A DNA stretch of 34,944 nt from Anaerolineae bacterium (lineage in GTDB: Bacteria; Chloroflexota; Anaerolineae; Promineifilales; Promineifilaceae): assembly GCA_007123775.1 (NCBI GenBank), contig SLGK01000087.1:1-34944 (forward strand), read 5' to 3'. How positions within the stretch are numbered: the stretch's first letter is position 1; each line of letters begins with the position of its first letter. A model generated the notes under the pieces. That model was not told the DNA's origin and did no database searches. It was given only the letters and a program-made list of their open reading frames with translations. Shown piece by piece: positions 15,828 through 25,300 of the stretch. The position numbers and the translations under genes are program-made.

Positions 15828-16242
15828 TGGTTAAGGTTTTGGCCGCAGAAAACGCAGAAGCGGTTGGCTCGATCCACATCAAGCGCCTGTTGTCCTGGCC
15901 AATGGCTGCTGCGGCTCGTACAGACCCGGTTGGTCTACAGGCAATTCCCAATCCAATAAGAACGCGACGGTCACTGACAAATAGCAAATTGGTACCAGTT
16001 GCCAGTTGCCCCTCGTTGTAATCGGGTAAACTCTTGTCGGTAGGACTAATGGACCTGTCTGCTGTAACGAATCTTTTAACGGTTGGTTACTAGTCTGGAA
16101 CTATATGAGCAGATCCATCTGTCAATTACCCTGACAGCTTGCTAGATAGCACCAGCAAATCCTTTACATTTTTCACGTTAGCATTCCTGTGTGCCAAAGC
16201 CTTGATTGTCTACAAGATGCTGTACGAGGTATAGTATCGTCA
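15828..16242. other. Intergenic region between the two signalling blocks
   Basis: No gene is supported. A CCGC-AGAAAACGCAGAA-GCGG hairpin lies shortly after the hybrid-kinase stop, without a T-tract. A small inverted repeat CTGTCA-ATTACCC-TGACAG lies at 16119-16137, about 105 bases before the next gene, and could be an operator. An AT-richer stretch (TTTACATTTTTCACGTTAGCATTCC) follows and is the likeliest promoter position for the downstream gene run, but no convincing -35/-10 pair was identified. Confidence 0.4.
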
Positions 16243-17991
16243 ATGGAAACGCAAGTGATCGACGACACAAAAGATTATCAGAATAACTTATACGCTTTAC
16301 AAGCCCTGGCCAACCAGACCCAAAGAATCATCTTTGTGAAAAACAAAGAGGGTCGCTTTACCCTGATGAATCAGGCCGGAACCCGTTTGCTTGGGTTGAC
16401 CCAGGAAGAGGTCATTGGCAAAACTGAAGCAGACCTCTTTGGCCCGATGGCCGGCATCGAGAGCTGGGAAAGCGATCACCAGGTATTGGTTGCGGGCAGA
16501 CCGGTGACTGTAGCCATAAACTGGCAAATCCATGGCCAGGAGAAAACGCTAGAAATTGTCAAACATCCCTTTCAGGGTCAGTCGGGCCAGATACAAGGCA
16601 TCCTCGGTATTGGTCACATCCTCGCTTCAGATGCCGCGGTCAAGAAACCAATGCCCGCCCGCGCTGAGCAACCCCGCCCCGCCCGACCCGTTACCACAAA
16701 ATCAGCACCAGCCGCCGCCCCAGAACAGATAACAACCGACAATCACGACAACATACTATCGTTGAATCGCACCTTGCTGACGCTGCAATCAGCCATAGTG
16801 GCCGTCAGTGCCAGTCTTGACCACCAGCATGTCATCGACACCTTGCTCTGGGAAATGGTTCACCTGATCCAGGCTGAGAACTGCATTGCGTTCACCTGGA
16901 ACCAGGAAAGCAATAACATCTCTTTCCGCGATACCTACAAAGAGCTTGCGCAAATCCAACCTGATCTGGCTTACAGTCTGCATAGCTTGCCCCTTTTTAG
17001 ACGAGCCATCATTGACCGCATTCCTGTGCAGTTAATTGCTGAGGAACTACAGCCCACGCTGCGTGAACATGAGTTGTTACACACAAGCGGTATGCAGACG
17101 TTGTTATTGCTGCCTATGGTTTATCACGAGCAGGTTTTGGGCCTGATTGGCCTGGTGGAAACCCGGAAGAAGCGCGTTTTTTCAGACTGGGAAGTATCCT
17201 TAGCCCAAATGTTAGCCAGTCAGGCGGCCAGCAGCATTGTCAATGCCCAACTTTATGAAGAGATTGATGAAGCGAACAGAGCCTTGCAGTTCAGCAACCA
17301 GGAGTTAGATGCCTTTGCCCATACTGTAGCCCATGACCTGAAAAGTCCCCTTGGTCTCGTCATTGGTTTTGCCGACATGTTGCTCACGGGTGTAGATAAC
17401 ATGCCGCAAGAGGAGCGCGCTGAATATCTGGAGATAATCTCGGGCAGCAGTAAGAAAATGGCTGAGATTATCAACGCCCTGCTCTTGTTGTCTACTGTCC
17501 GCAAGGCAGATGTACAAAAGACAATGGTCAACATGACTGCCTGTTGTCGCGAGGCACGGCATCAAATCGAACTCCAATACAAAGACCGTGAGTTTGAGAT
17601 CATCGTGCCTGAAACCCTGCCGCTTTGTTGGGGATATGCCGATTGGATCATGGAAGTATGGACCAATTATCTGAGTAATGGGATCAAATACGGCGGTCAT
17701 CCGGCTCGTATTGAGGTTGGGGCAACCCTCCAGGAAGATGGGATGGTTCGCTATTGGGTGCGCGACAATGGACAGGGCCTTACGCCAGAGCAGCAGGCGA
17801 AACTGTTCTCGCCTTTCACGCGCCTCAACCAGGTCTCAGTGGCCGGCCATGGTCTCGGTTTGTCTATCGTACGCCGGATTGTGGAAAAGCTTGATGGCCA
17901 GGTGGGCATAGAAAGTGAATTGGGGCAGGGCAGTACCTTTTATTTTACGTTACCTCGGAGCAGTGCGTTTTCGCCGAGCATCAATCCATAG
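16243..17991 (+). CDS. PAS-GAF sensor histidine kinase
   Basis: A 582-residue soluble kinase from ATG 16243; GAGGT lies 12 bases upstream. A GTG at 16189 in the same frame is possible but has no ribosome-binding site. Residues about 10-120 form a PAS domain (IIFVKNKEGRFTLMN), followed by a proline- and alanine-rich linker, a GAF domain (about 175-335), a HisKA domain with H364 in AHTVAHDLKSPLGLV and a HATPase domain (WVRDNGQGLTPEQQ, GHGLGLSIVRRI). There is no receiver. It is first in a same-strand series of five signalling genes with gaps of 6-53 bases, and so is probably transcribed with them. Confidence 0.9.
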   Translation: METQVIDDTKDYQNNLYALQALANQTQRIIFVKNKEGRFTLMNQAGTRLLGLTQEEVIGKTEADLFGPMAGIESWESDHQVLVAGRPVTVAINWQIHGQEKTLEIVKHPFQGQSGQIQGILGIGHILASDAAVKKPMPARAEQPRPARPVTTKSAPAAAPEQITTDNHDNILSLNRTLLTLQSAIVAVSASLDHQHVIDTLLWEMVHLIQAENCIAFTWNQESNNISFRDTYKELAQIQPDLAYSLHSLPLFRRAIIDRIPVQLIAEELQPTLREHELLHTSGMQTLLLLPMVYHEQVLGLIGLVETRKKRVFSDWEVSLAQMLASQAASSIVNAQLYEEIDEANRALQFSNQELDAFAHTVAHDLKSPLGLVIGFADMLLTGVDNMPQEERAEYLEIISGSSKKMAEIINALLLLSTVRKADVQKTMVNMTACCREARHQIELQYKDREFEIIVPETLPLCWGYADWIMEVWTNYLSNGIKYGGHPARIEVGATLQEDGMVRYWVRDNGQGLTPEQQAKLFSPFTRLNQVSVAGHGLGLSIVRRIVEKLDGQVGIESELGQGSTFYFTLPRSSAFSPSINP

Positions 17992-18013
17992 ACCCGATGG
18001 GGGTAAGAAGATA

Positions 18014-20434
18014 ATGTCAGCCTCGATGCCAGACCGTGGGGTCAATCCGAAAAAAGCAACGCATCCGCGAAGTCAATTGGATAGTCAGTTGCCGTCCGAA
18101 TTGGCACCCGATGCCCTTGTCAATGGTCAGCTTGTGGCCAGGCTTGAAGCCACCGCCAACGAACTGCTAATCCTTAATCAGATCAGTCAGGCTGTTGCCT
18201 CCACGCTGAATCTGTCTGAAACTTTGGCGACGATTACTGAAGGTTCTCTCAAATTACTGCGTGTGGAGGCGGTCTCGGTCGCGTTATTGAACAATGACCA
18301 GGAGCATGTGGAATTCGTAGCAGCGGCCGGCCGTGAAGACAGTTTTATCATAGGCAAACGGTTGAGAATAACGGAAGGGATTCTGGGCTGGGTTGTGCGT
18401 AATGGCCTGCCCGCAGTGGTGCCTGACGTAACGGCCGATCCCCGGCACTCCCCCTATTTTGACCAGGCCAGCGGCTTAGAGACCCGTTCCATTCTCTGCA
18501 TTCCCCTACAGGCTAAAGGACACACCATTGGGGCCATTAACGCGCTCAACAAGCGCAAAGGTGCGTTTGATCAGGAAGATGCGCGTTTATTGACCTCGCT
18601 GGCCAGTCCGGCGGCGACCGCCATTGAAAATGCGCGACTCTACGAGCGGGCACGCCATGAAATTGCCGAACGTAAAAAAGCGGAAATCTCCTTGAAGCAC
18701 GAACGTGCCCTGCTCTCGCAGCGGGTGGAGGAACGGACCGCCCAATTGCAGCTTCAATACAAGCGACAGCACGCTTTAGCTACCATTGAACCGATTATTA
18801 GCCAGCCGGCCGACCTGACATTGGTGCTGGAGAAGCTGGTAACGCTGGCCCAGACCTACCTACCGGCTGAGGGCGGGGCCAGCATTGCTTTGTGGGATGA
18901 GTCGGCCGCCGCTTTTTCGGCCACTGTCTCGACCGGTGATACCCCGGCCGCGTCGGCGACGGGTCCCCAACTACCGCACGTCCCTATCTCACAAGCAATC
19001 TTGGAAATTCAAGATACAGTCATTATTTCTGATCTGGCTGAGGCCTCCCATGACGTTTGTCAATGGCTGCAACCCTATGGTATCCGGAGCTTGGTAGGCG
19101 TGCCCATCGTCAACAAGCTCAAACGTTTAGGCGTCTTTTACGTCTTTGAATTGACACCACGCCGCTATACACAGGAAGAGATAGATTTTATCCTGGCGTT
19201 AGCCAATCGGGCCGGGGTAGCAATTGCCACGCTTAACCTTTACCAAAGTTTGCAGCAAAGTAACCAGGACCTGGAACGCGCCGCCAAAATGAAGGATGAG
19301 TTTTTGGCCAACATGAGCCACGAATTGCGAACGCCGCTAAACGCTATCCTGGGCATTGCCGAAGGTTTGAAAGGTATGTACTTTGGCCCCCTGAACGACA
19401 AACAACGGGAGTCGATACAAGTCCTTGAGGAGAGCGGCTGGCATTTGTTGAGCCTGATCAACGATGTTTTGGACGTGGCTAAGGTTGAATCAGGCAATCT
19501 GACCCTTGATTTAGAACCGATAGTGGTCAAAAATGTCTGTGAGTCCAGCCTGCAATTTGTCAGGCAGGCCGCTCTGAAAAAGCGTATCTCGCTGGCGTTA
19601 GAAATTGAGAGTACAGTTGATATAATTGAAGCTGACGCCCGGCGTCTCAAACAGATTTTGATCAATCTATTGAGCAATGCGGTCAAGTTCACCGATGAAG
19701 CAGGCGCCGTTGGCCTGACTGTTAGTAAAGATTTGGAACGAGGCGCTGTACGCTTCTCCGTTTGGGACAAGGGTGTTGGCATCAGGGCCAGAGATATACC
19801 CGGCCTGTTTCAGCCCTTTAAGCAGGTGGACAGCTCGCTGGGGCGTCCCTATTCCGGAACGGGATTGGGTCTGGCTCTGGTGAAACGCATGACCGAGCTG
19901 CATGGCGGTGAGGTTTCCGTTGAGAGTACCTTTAATCATGGGAGTCGTTTTACCGTTACGCTGCCGGCCAAACAGGCAAGCGGCAGCGTCAGGTATCCGC
20001 AAGATATCCCCACGCCGGCCCCAGAGATCGTGGCTATTAACAGCGCAACAAAGGAACGGCCGTTTGTTTTGGTTGTAGACGACGATCACGCCAACGCCGC
20101 CTTGATTGAGCAGTTATTGGCCCTGCGCGGGTTTCAGGTAAACGTCGTTCACAGCGGCCTGGAAGCGCTGGAAGCGCTGCCATCACGGAAGCCTGACATC
20201 ATTCTAATGGACATTCAAATGCCAGAGTTAGACGGGCTAGAAACAATCCGGCAAATTCGGTCTCAACAGGCCGTCAAAAATATACCCATCGTGGCCTTCA
20301 CGGCGCTGGCGATGGAGGGTGACGAGGAACGGTGTCTGCAAGCCGGGGCCAATGCTTATTTGAGCAAACCGGCACCTATGAAAAAACTGGTTGAAACTAT
20401 TCAGCAAAGTCTGGCCATACGGTTAGCAGGCTAA
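18014..20434 (+). CDS. GAF-GAF hybrid histidine kinase
   Basis: An 806-residue soluble protein; ATG 18014 starts 22 bases after the previous stop with only a weak AAGAAG before it. Domain order: GAF (about 50-210), coiled coil with VEERTAQLQLQYK, second GAF (about 250-415), HisKA with H436 in NMSHELRTPLNAILG, HATPase (ILINLLSNAVKFTDE, YSGTGLGLALVKR) and a C-terminal receiver (about 680-800) with D733 in IILMDIQMPELDG. The NMSHELRTPLN box is the common type of hybrid kinases. The GAF domains could sense a small ligand or redox state, but no cofactor-binding cysteine is evident. An HPt partner would be needed for relay. Confidence 0.92.
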   Translation: MSASMPDRGVNPKKATHPRSQLDSQLPSELAPDALVNGQLVARLEATANELLILNQISQAVASTLNLSETLATITEGSLKLLRVEAVSVALLNNDQEHVEFVAAAGREDSFIIGKRLRITEGILGWVVRNGLPAVVPDVTADPRHSPYFDQASGLETRSILCIPLQAKGHTIGAINALNKRKGAFDQEDARLLTSLASPAATAIENARLYERARHEIAERKKAEISLKHERALLSQRVEERTAQLQLQYKRQHALATIEPIISQPADLTLVLEKLVTLAQTYLPAEGGASIALWDESAAAFSATVSTGDTPAASATGPQLPHVPISQAILEIQDTVIISDLAEASHDVCQWLQPYGIRSLVGVPIVNKLKRLGVFYVFELTPRRYTQEEIDFILALANRAGVAIATLNLYQSLQQSNQDLERAAKMKDEFLANMSHELRTPLNAILGIAEGLKGMYFGPLNDKQRESIQVLEESGWHLLSLINDVLDVAKVESGNLTLDLEPIVVKNVCESSLQFVRQAALKKRISLALEIESTVDIIEADARRLKQILINLLSNAVKFTDEAGAVGLTVSKDLERGAVRFSVWDKGVGIRARDIPGLFQPFKQVDSSLGRPYSGTGLGLALVKRMTELHGGEVSVESTFNHGSRFTVTLPAKQASGSVRYPQDIPTPAPEIVAINSATKERPFVLVVDDDHANAALIEQLLALRGFQVNVVHSGLEALEALPSRKPDIILMDIQMPELDGLETIRQIRSQQAVKNIPIVAFTALAMEGDEERCLQAGANAYLSKPAPMKKLVETIQQSLAIRLAG

Positions 20435-20475
20435 TCGACAGGCAAACAAGGAAATGGCCCTGCTGACAAAAACTG

Positions 20476-21570
20476 ATGAAGAATAACAAGAAGGCAAGAG
20501 TTCTCATAACCGATGACGAGCCCAGGTCACTCTACGCCATGGAAATGCTCCTGTCGCAAGATGCTTATGATCTGCAATTTGCCAATGGTGGTCTGGCCAC
20601 GTTAGCCCAATTTGAGAAGGAGCCGCCGGACGTTTTACTCCTGGATGTCATGATGCCCGATATAACCGGCTTTGATGTGTGCCGTCGCCTGAAGGCCGAT
20701 GCACGCTGGCGGCACATCCCCATTATTCTGGTGACTGCGCTGGATCGCAAAGATGACATTGTATTTGGCTTAGACGCCGGGGCCGATGAGTTTGTTTCCA
20801 AACCGGTGCATGGCCCTGAACTGCGGGCGCGGGTGCAGTCCATGCTGCGCATAAAGAAACAGCACGACGAGGTGGTGCAAACGCTACAGCTACGGGAAGA
20901 CATGGCTACTATGGTCGTACACGATATGAGAAGCCCACTCTCAGCGCTCATGCTGTGTACTGACCTGCTGCGGCGACAGGATGACCTGTCAGAGTCCCAG
21001 AAAAATCTGGCTAATCAGATTGCTTTCCTGGCACAAAGCCTTAACGCCTATTCCACCGATCTACTGCTCCTGGCTAAGATGAATTCTGGGAAGCTGGCGC
21101 TCCGTCTCGAACCTGTTGACTTGGCTGATCTTATTCTGAATGCCAGGAAGCAATATTCTGAGATGGCCGATTCACGCGATGTGACGATAGCCGTTAGCCT
21201 GCCGGACCAACGGTTCAGAGTTGCCGTGGACAGAAATCTAATGCATCGGGTCATAGATAATCTGTTGTCTAATGCGTTCAAATTCTCACCAGATGGTGGT
21301 ACGATTACGCTGCTGCTTGCTTACAGCGACAAACCGGGGGCTGAGCAACCGGGGGTTTGCCTGCAGATTGGTGACCAGGGCCCTGGCATACCGGAAGCGT
21401 ACCTCCAGAGCATTTTCGATGCGTATGAAGTAATTGAGGCCGAAAAGTCTGGTATCCCTCAAGTTGGACTTGGGCTGGCTTTTTGCCGACTGGTTGTGGA
21501 AGCACATTCGGGTAAAATTACGGCCGGTAATAATCAGCCAACGGGAGCAGTTTTCACGATTGAGATGTAA
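20476..21570 (+). CDS. Receiver-histidine kinase protein (response regulator with kinase output)
   Basis: A 364-residue protein with a receiver at the N-terminus (D57 in VLLLDVMMPDITGFD, lysine in VSKPVHGPEL). A short kinase follows, with H149 in MVVHDMRSPLSALM, then a HATPase domain (VIDNLLSNAFKFSPD, GLGLAFCRLVVEAHSG). In this layout kinase activity is controlled by phosphorylation of the receiver, so it fits between the hybrid kinase upstream and the DNA-binding regulator downstream. The ribosome-binding site is poor: AAGGA at 20448-20452 is too far from ATG 20476, and translation may depend on coupling to the preceding gene. Confidence 0.9.
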   Translation: MKNNKKARVLITDDEPRSLYAMEMLLSQDAYDLQFANGGLATLAQFEKEPPDVLLLDVMMPDITGFDVCRRLKADARWRHIPIILVTALDRKDDIVFGLDAGADEFVSKPVHGPELRARVQSMLRIKKQHDEVVQTLQLREDMATMVVHDMRSPLSALMLCTDLLRRQDDLSESQKNLANQIAFLAQSLNAYSTDLLLLAKMNSGKLALRLEPVDLADLILNARKQYSEMADSRDVTIAVSLPDQRFRVAVDRNLMHRVIDNLLSNAFKFSPDGGTITLLLAYSDKPGAEQPGVCLQIGDQGPGIPEAYLQSIFDAYEVIEAEKSGIPQVGLGLAFCRLVVEAHSGKITAGNNQPTGAVFTIEM

Positions 21571-21585
21571 GGTAGCGTGTTAGAT

Positions 21586-22332
21586 ATGGACAAAACGATC
21601 CTGGTTGTTGATGACGATCCCCTGCTTCTGAGTACGATTGAACTGACGCTCGAAGAAGCTGGTTTTAACGTCGTAACAGCTAAAAACGCTCGCTACGCTT
21701 TAACTGTTCTTGAACAACAGCCGGTCAATCTCATCTTAACGGATATAGCCATGCCCGTTATGAATGGCTATCAACTGTTTGCGGCCGTCAACAAGCATCC
21801 GGACTGGCGCTTTATCCCCTTTATCTTTTTGAGTGGCCGTGATTTGGACACCGATATTCAGTTTGGCAAAGAGCTTGGCGTTGACGATTACTTGACCAAA
21901 CCACTGAACAGGGCGGACCTGCTGGCGTCGGTTCGGGGCAAGTTAAAGCGGGCCGAGAGATGGCTTGAATTGCACCAAACCGCTGAACCGGGGCCTGACC
22001 CAACCAGTCATAATCATGAGGCAGAGATCTGCCTGGGTGATTTGCGGGTTAATGTGCCCCAGCACCGCGTGTGGGTAAACGAGGAATTGGTCCAGCTAAC
22101 CCAGCATGAATTCAGGCTGCTGGTCTGTTTGATCGAACAACCTGGTTGGGTTGTTGCTCATGAAGACATCGTACAGGCCACTCATGATTTGGAGACCGAC
22201 GCCGAAGATGCCAGCCGTTTGTTACGGCCGTTAATTGCCTCACTGCGGCGCAAGCTTGGTTATGCCGGTGGGGAAACAGGGCCTATTCAAAATGTGCGCG
22301 GTGTTGGCTACCAATTTGTTGTATCCGAGTAA
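21586..22332 (+). CDS. OmpR/PhoB-type response regulator
   Basis: A 248-residue transcription regulator. The receiver (about 1-120) has VVDDDP, D53 in LILTDIAMPVMNG and the lysine in YLTKPLNRAD. The C-terminal winged-helix domain (about 145-245) shows LTQHEFRLLVCLIEQPGWVV and NVRGVGYQFV, the usual landmarks of the OmpR/PhoB output domain. A GTG at 21577 is an alternative start three codons upstream; AAGGT at 21569-21573 is too close to the GTG and somewhat far from ATG 21586, so the choice is uncertain. It is the only clear DNA-binding output in the signalling region and therefore the likely end point of the phosphorelay formed with its neighbours. Confidence 0.92.
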   Translation: MDKTILVVDDDPLLLSTIELTLEEAGFNVVTAKNARYALTVLEQQPVNLILTDIAMPVMNGYQLFAAVNKHPDWRFIPFIFLSGRDLDTDIQFGKELGVDDYLTKPLNRADLLASVRGKLKRAERWLELHQTAEPGPDPTSHNHEAEICLGDLRVNVPQHRVWVNEELVQLTQHEFRLLVCLIEQPGWVVAHEDIVQATHDLETDAEDASRLLRPLIASLRRKLGYAGGETGPIQNVRGVGYQFVVSE

Positions 22333-22376
22333 TGATTAAGCCAGAAACCGGTTTACGGTAACAAGGAAACTGTCCC

Positions 22377-25300
22377 GTGGTCCTATGTCCACATTGTAAC
22401 CATCACAATCCGGATGGAGCGAGAACCTGCCTGAACTGCCGCCGAGCGTTGGCTATCGCGGCGGGGCCAACCCCTGCCACGCCTCCCCCATCAAACGTGG
22501 GCACGTCTACTGTTGCCGGTCAAAAACGATTGGTCACGGTCCTCTACTGTACCACCCATACACCCGCCCCATTCGCCCAGCGTTTTGAGGAAGAGAAACA
22601 ATACCTGCTGGAACGAGCAATCATGAAACTGCTGGCGCAGGCGGTCGATGAATTTGAGGGACATGTTGACCACCTGTCTAGTCAGGGCATGGTGGCACTT
22701 TTTGGTGTTCCCATTATGCAGGAAAACCATGCTGAGCGTGCCTTGCGTACCGCCCTGAGTTTACAGGAGCGCCTGCAGGTGGCGCAAGAACGCTTCGAGC
22801 GTCGCTACGGCTCTTTCCTTGAAGTTCGGATGGGTATTAATTCGGGCACAGTAATTGCGACGACGCGCGCCGGGACGGTCAACCTGGGGCAAATGGTTGT
22901 AGGCGACACCGTTGCGTTTGCTTCGGCTCTGGCCCAGGCGGCAGCGGCCGGTACGATTCTGGCGAGCGCGGCTACCTATCAGCTAACTGAACGGCTATGC
23001 GAATTTCAGCCTCAGCCTGTCAGCCTGCCCGATCGGGCCGAACCGGCGGCCGCTTACCAATTGGTTGGCGTGCGGCCCGAATCCGACCGGCAAAGCAGTG
23101 GTGCGTCGCTGCCCATGATAGGACGCCAGGAACTATTGGCGCAGTTGGTCACCATTAGTAACGAGCTGTCTAAACACCAACAGCCCCAAATCGTTATGTT
23201 GACGGGTGCAGCCGGTGTTGGAAAAAGCCGCCTTCTAGCCGAATTTCGAGGCAAGCTGGCTCAATCTGACTCGCCCCAGTTAGCCGTGCATCACGGTAGC
23301 TGCCAGGCCCACGCCAGTGCCCGCCCCTATGGCATCGTTGCCAACATGCTGCGCCAGATGGCCGGAATCAACGAGTATGATTCTCTTGAGGGGCAATATC
23401 GTGATCTGACGCTGTTCCTGGAAAGTTTGGCACTTAATCGTGACCAGGTCCATCCTTTTTTGGCCTATCTGCTCGGGCTGGCAGCGGTGTCGCCAACCAT
23501 TGAAGCCAGACTAGCGCTCTTTGACGCCGATATGCTGCAGAAACTGATCCACAATGCGGTGCGACAGTTGACCTTGGCGCTGGGGTTGCAATCGCCGCTC
23601 ATCTTGATATTTGAAGATATTCAGTGGGTCGATCGGGCTTCCTTGAATTTGTTGAGCCACCTGCTCAACACGACGGATGATCTGCCCATTCTGTACATTT
23701 TTACGTCCCGCGAGCCGGAAGCTGAACACGCGCTCAACGCTACCGGCCCCATAACCAGGCTGCATTTACCGGCGCTGACCACGGCTGAAGGCCGCCTGCT
23801 CGCTGAACAGCTAGTAGGGCCAGCAAATGGCGCTAACAGCGACCTCATTGAACAGATTGTTAAGCGGGCTGGCGGCAACCCGTTTTTTATGGAAGAAATC
23901 GTGCGTATGTTGGGTGATGACGTAGCCGCTGCCGCCGCAGGGGACGGGCAACTGGCTGCCTCTCAAGTCCAAACGTTGCTGCATGACGTTCCCGGTACGC
24001 TGCAGGCGTTAATTCTGGCCCGCCTCGACAGGCTGGATAGTTATCATCGACAAACGTTAGAGAAAGCGGCCGTTGTCGGCACCACGTTTTCGGACAAGCT
24101 GTTGCAGGCACTCGATAGCCTGCCCCAGGAGACAGTAAAAAGCCACCTGGAGTATCTCATCTATTGCGAATTCATTGACCCCGATCCCCAAGAGGAGGGC
24201 TACTTCCGCTTTCGGCATGATCTGGTTCAAGAAATATTGTACGGTGCGATGCTGCGCCGTCAGCGACAGGCGCTGCACGAGCAGGTGGCCACGGTGTTGG
24301 AAGTTGAATCGGACGAACTGAAAGCTGACCGTGTAGAGCTGTTGGCCCATCATTACAGCCAAAGCCCGGTGCCGCAGAAGGCTATTCCCTATTTGTTACA
24401 GGTGGCCGACGCTGCTGCCCAACGCATGGCCAATGAAACGGCCGTGGCCCACTATCAACGGGTGGTAGACCTGGTCAGCAAGCAGCCGGCTGGGGGCCGA
24501 GAGTTTCTGTTTAGGGCCAAAATCGGTCTGGGCAAAGGGCATAAATACCTGGGCGACTACGACAAAGCCCACGCTGTTTTGTCTGAAATGCTGCCCGCCT
24601 TGTTGTCCTGGAGCATAAAGGCAGACCAAAGCAAGCTGGTACACATCACAACGGCCGCTTTCGGCGAGCTTGCGGACATTCAAATTCGCAAAGGCAACTA
24701 CGGTCAGGCTATCAGCCATTTGGAGGCTGGTATAGATGCCCTGGGCGATAACGCTGCCCAAACTTACCCAACGCTTTATCGCTTCCTTACTGAACGAGTG
24801 GTCCACACCTATTTCCGTCAGGGCAAGCTGGTTGACGCTCTGGCATTGGCTCAGTCGGCTGTTGCCTCAGTTACCCCTGACGAAGCGCCAGACCCGGCGA
24901 TACTGGCCAACCTCTACAGCCTGCTTGGCGGCATTTCCTGGCAGCAGGGTAATCTCAAGCTGGCCATTAACTACGTTCGGCAATGTTTGCGGCTCCACGA
25001 AAAACTGGACTACCCATACGGTATGGCCAATGCTTACAACAATCTGGGCGTCCTGAGTTGGCAGCAGGGCAACTGGAACCAGGCCATCCAATATTGGAGC
25101 AGAGGATTGGCTGTTCAACTGGAAATTGGCGACAAGCATAACATCGCCTTGGGCCGCCTGAACCTGGGGCAGTTGCATCTACAAATGGGGAATTTTGACC
25201 AGGCCGAAAATGAGACGCTCGCTGCGCTAGGCATTGCCCGGCAAGCGAACGATTCATACAGCCTTGCCCTGGCTTACGCCATGCTGGGCCAGCATGCCTT

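Noticed and set aside
16189-16242. GTG 16189 as the start of the PAS-GAF kinase
   Set aside because: No ribosome-binding site precedes it and the extra 18 residues lie outside the PAS domain; ATG 16243 is the more economical start.
22377-23100. Annotating the giant protein as an adenylate cyclase
   Set aside because: The metal-binding aspartates and the usual substrate-site asparagine and arginine are replaced, so enzymatic activity is not supported even though the fold is recognisable.
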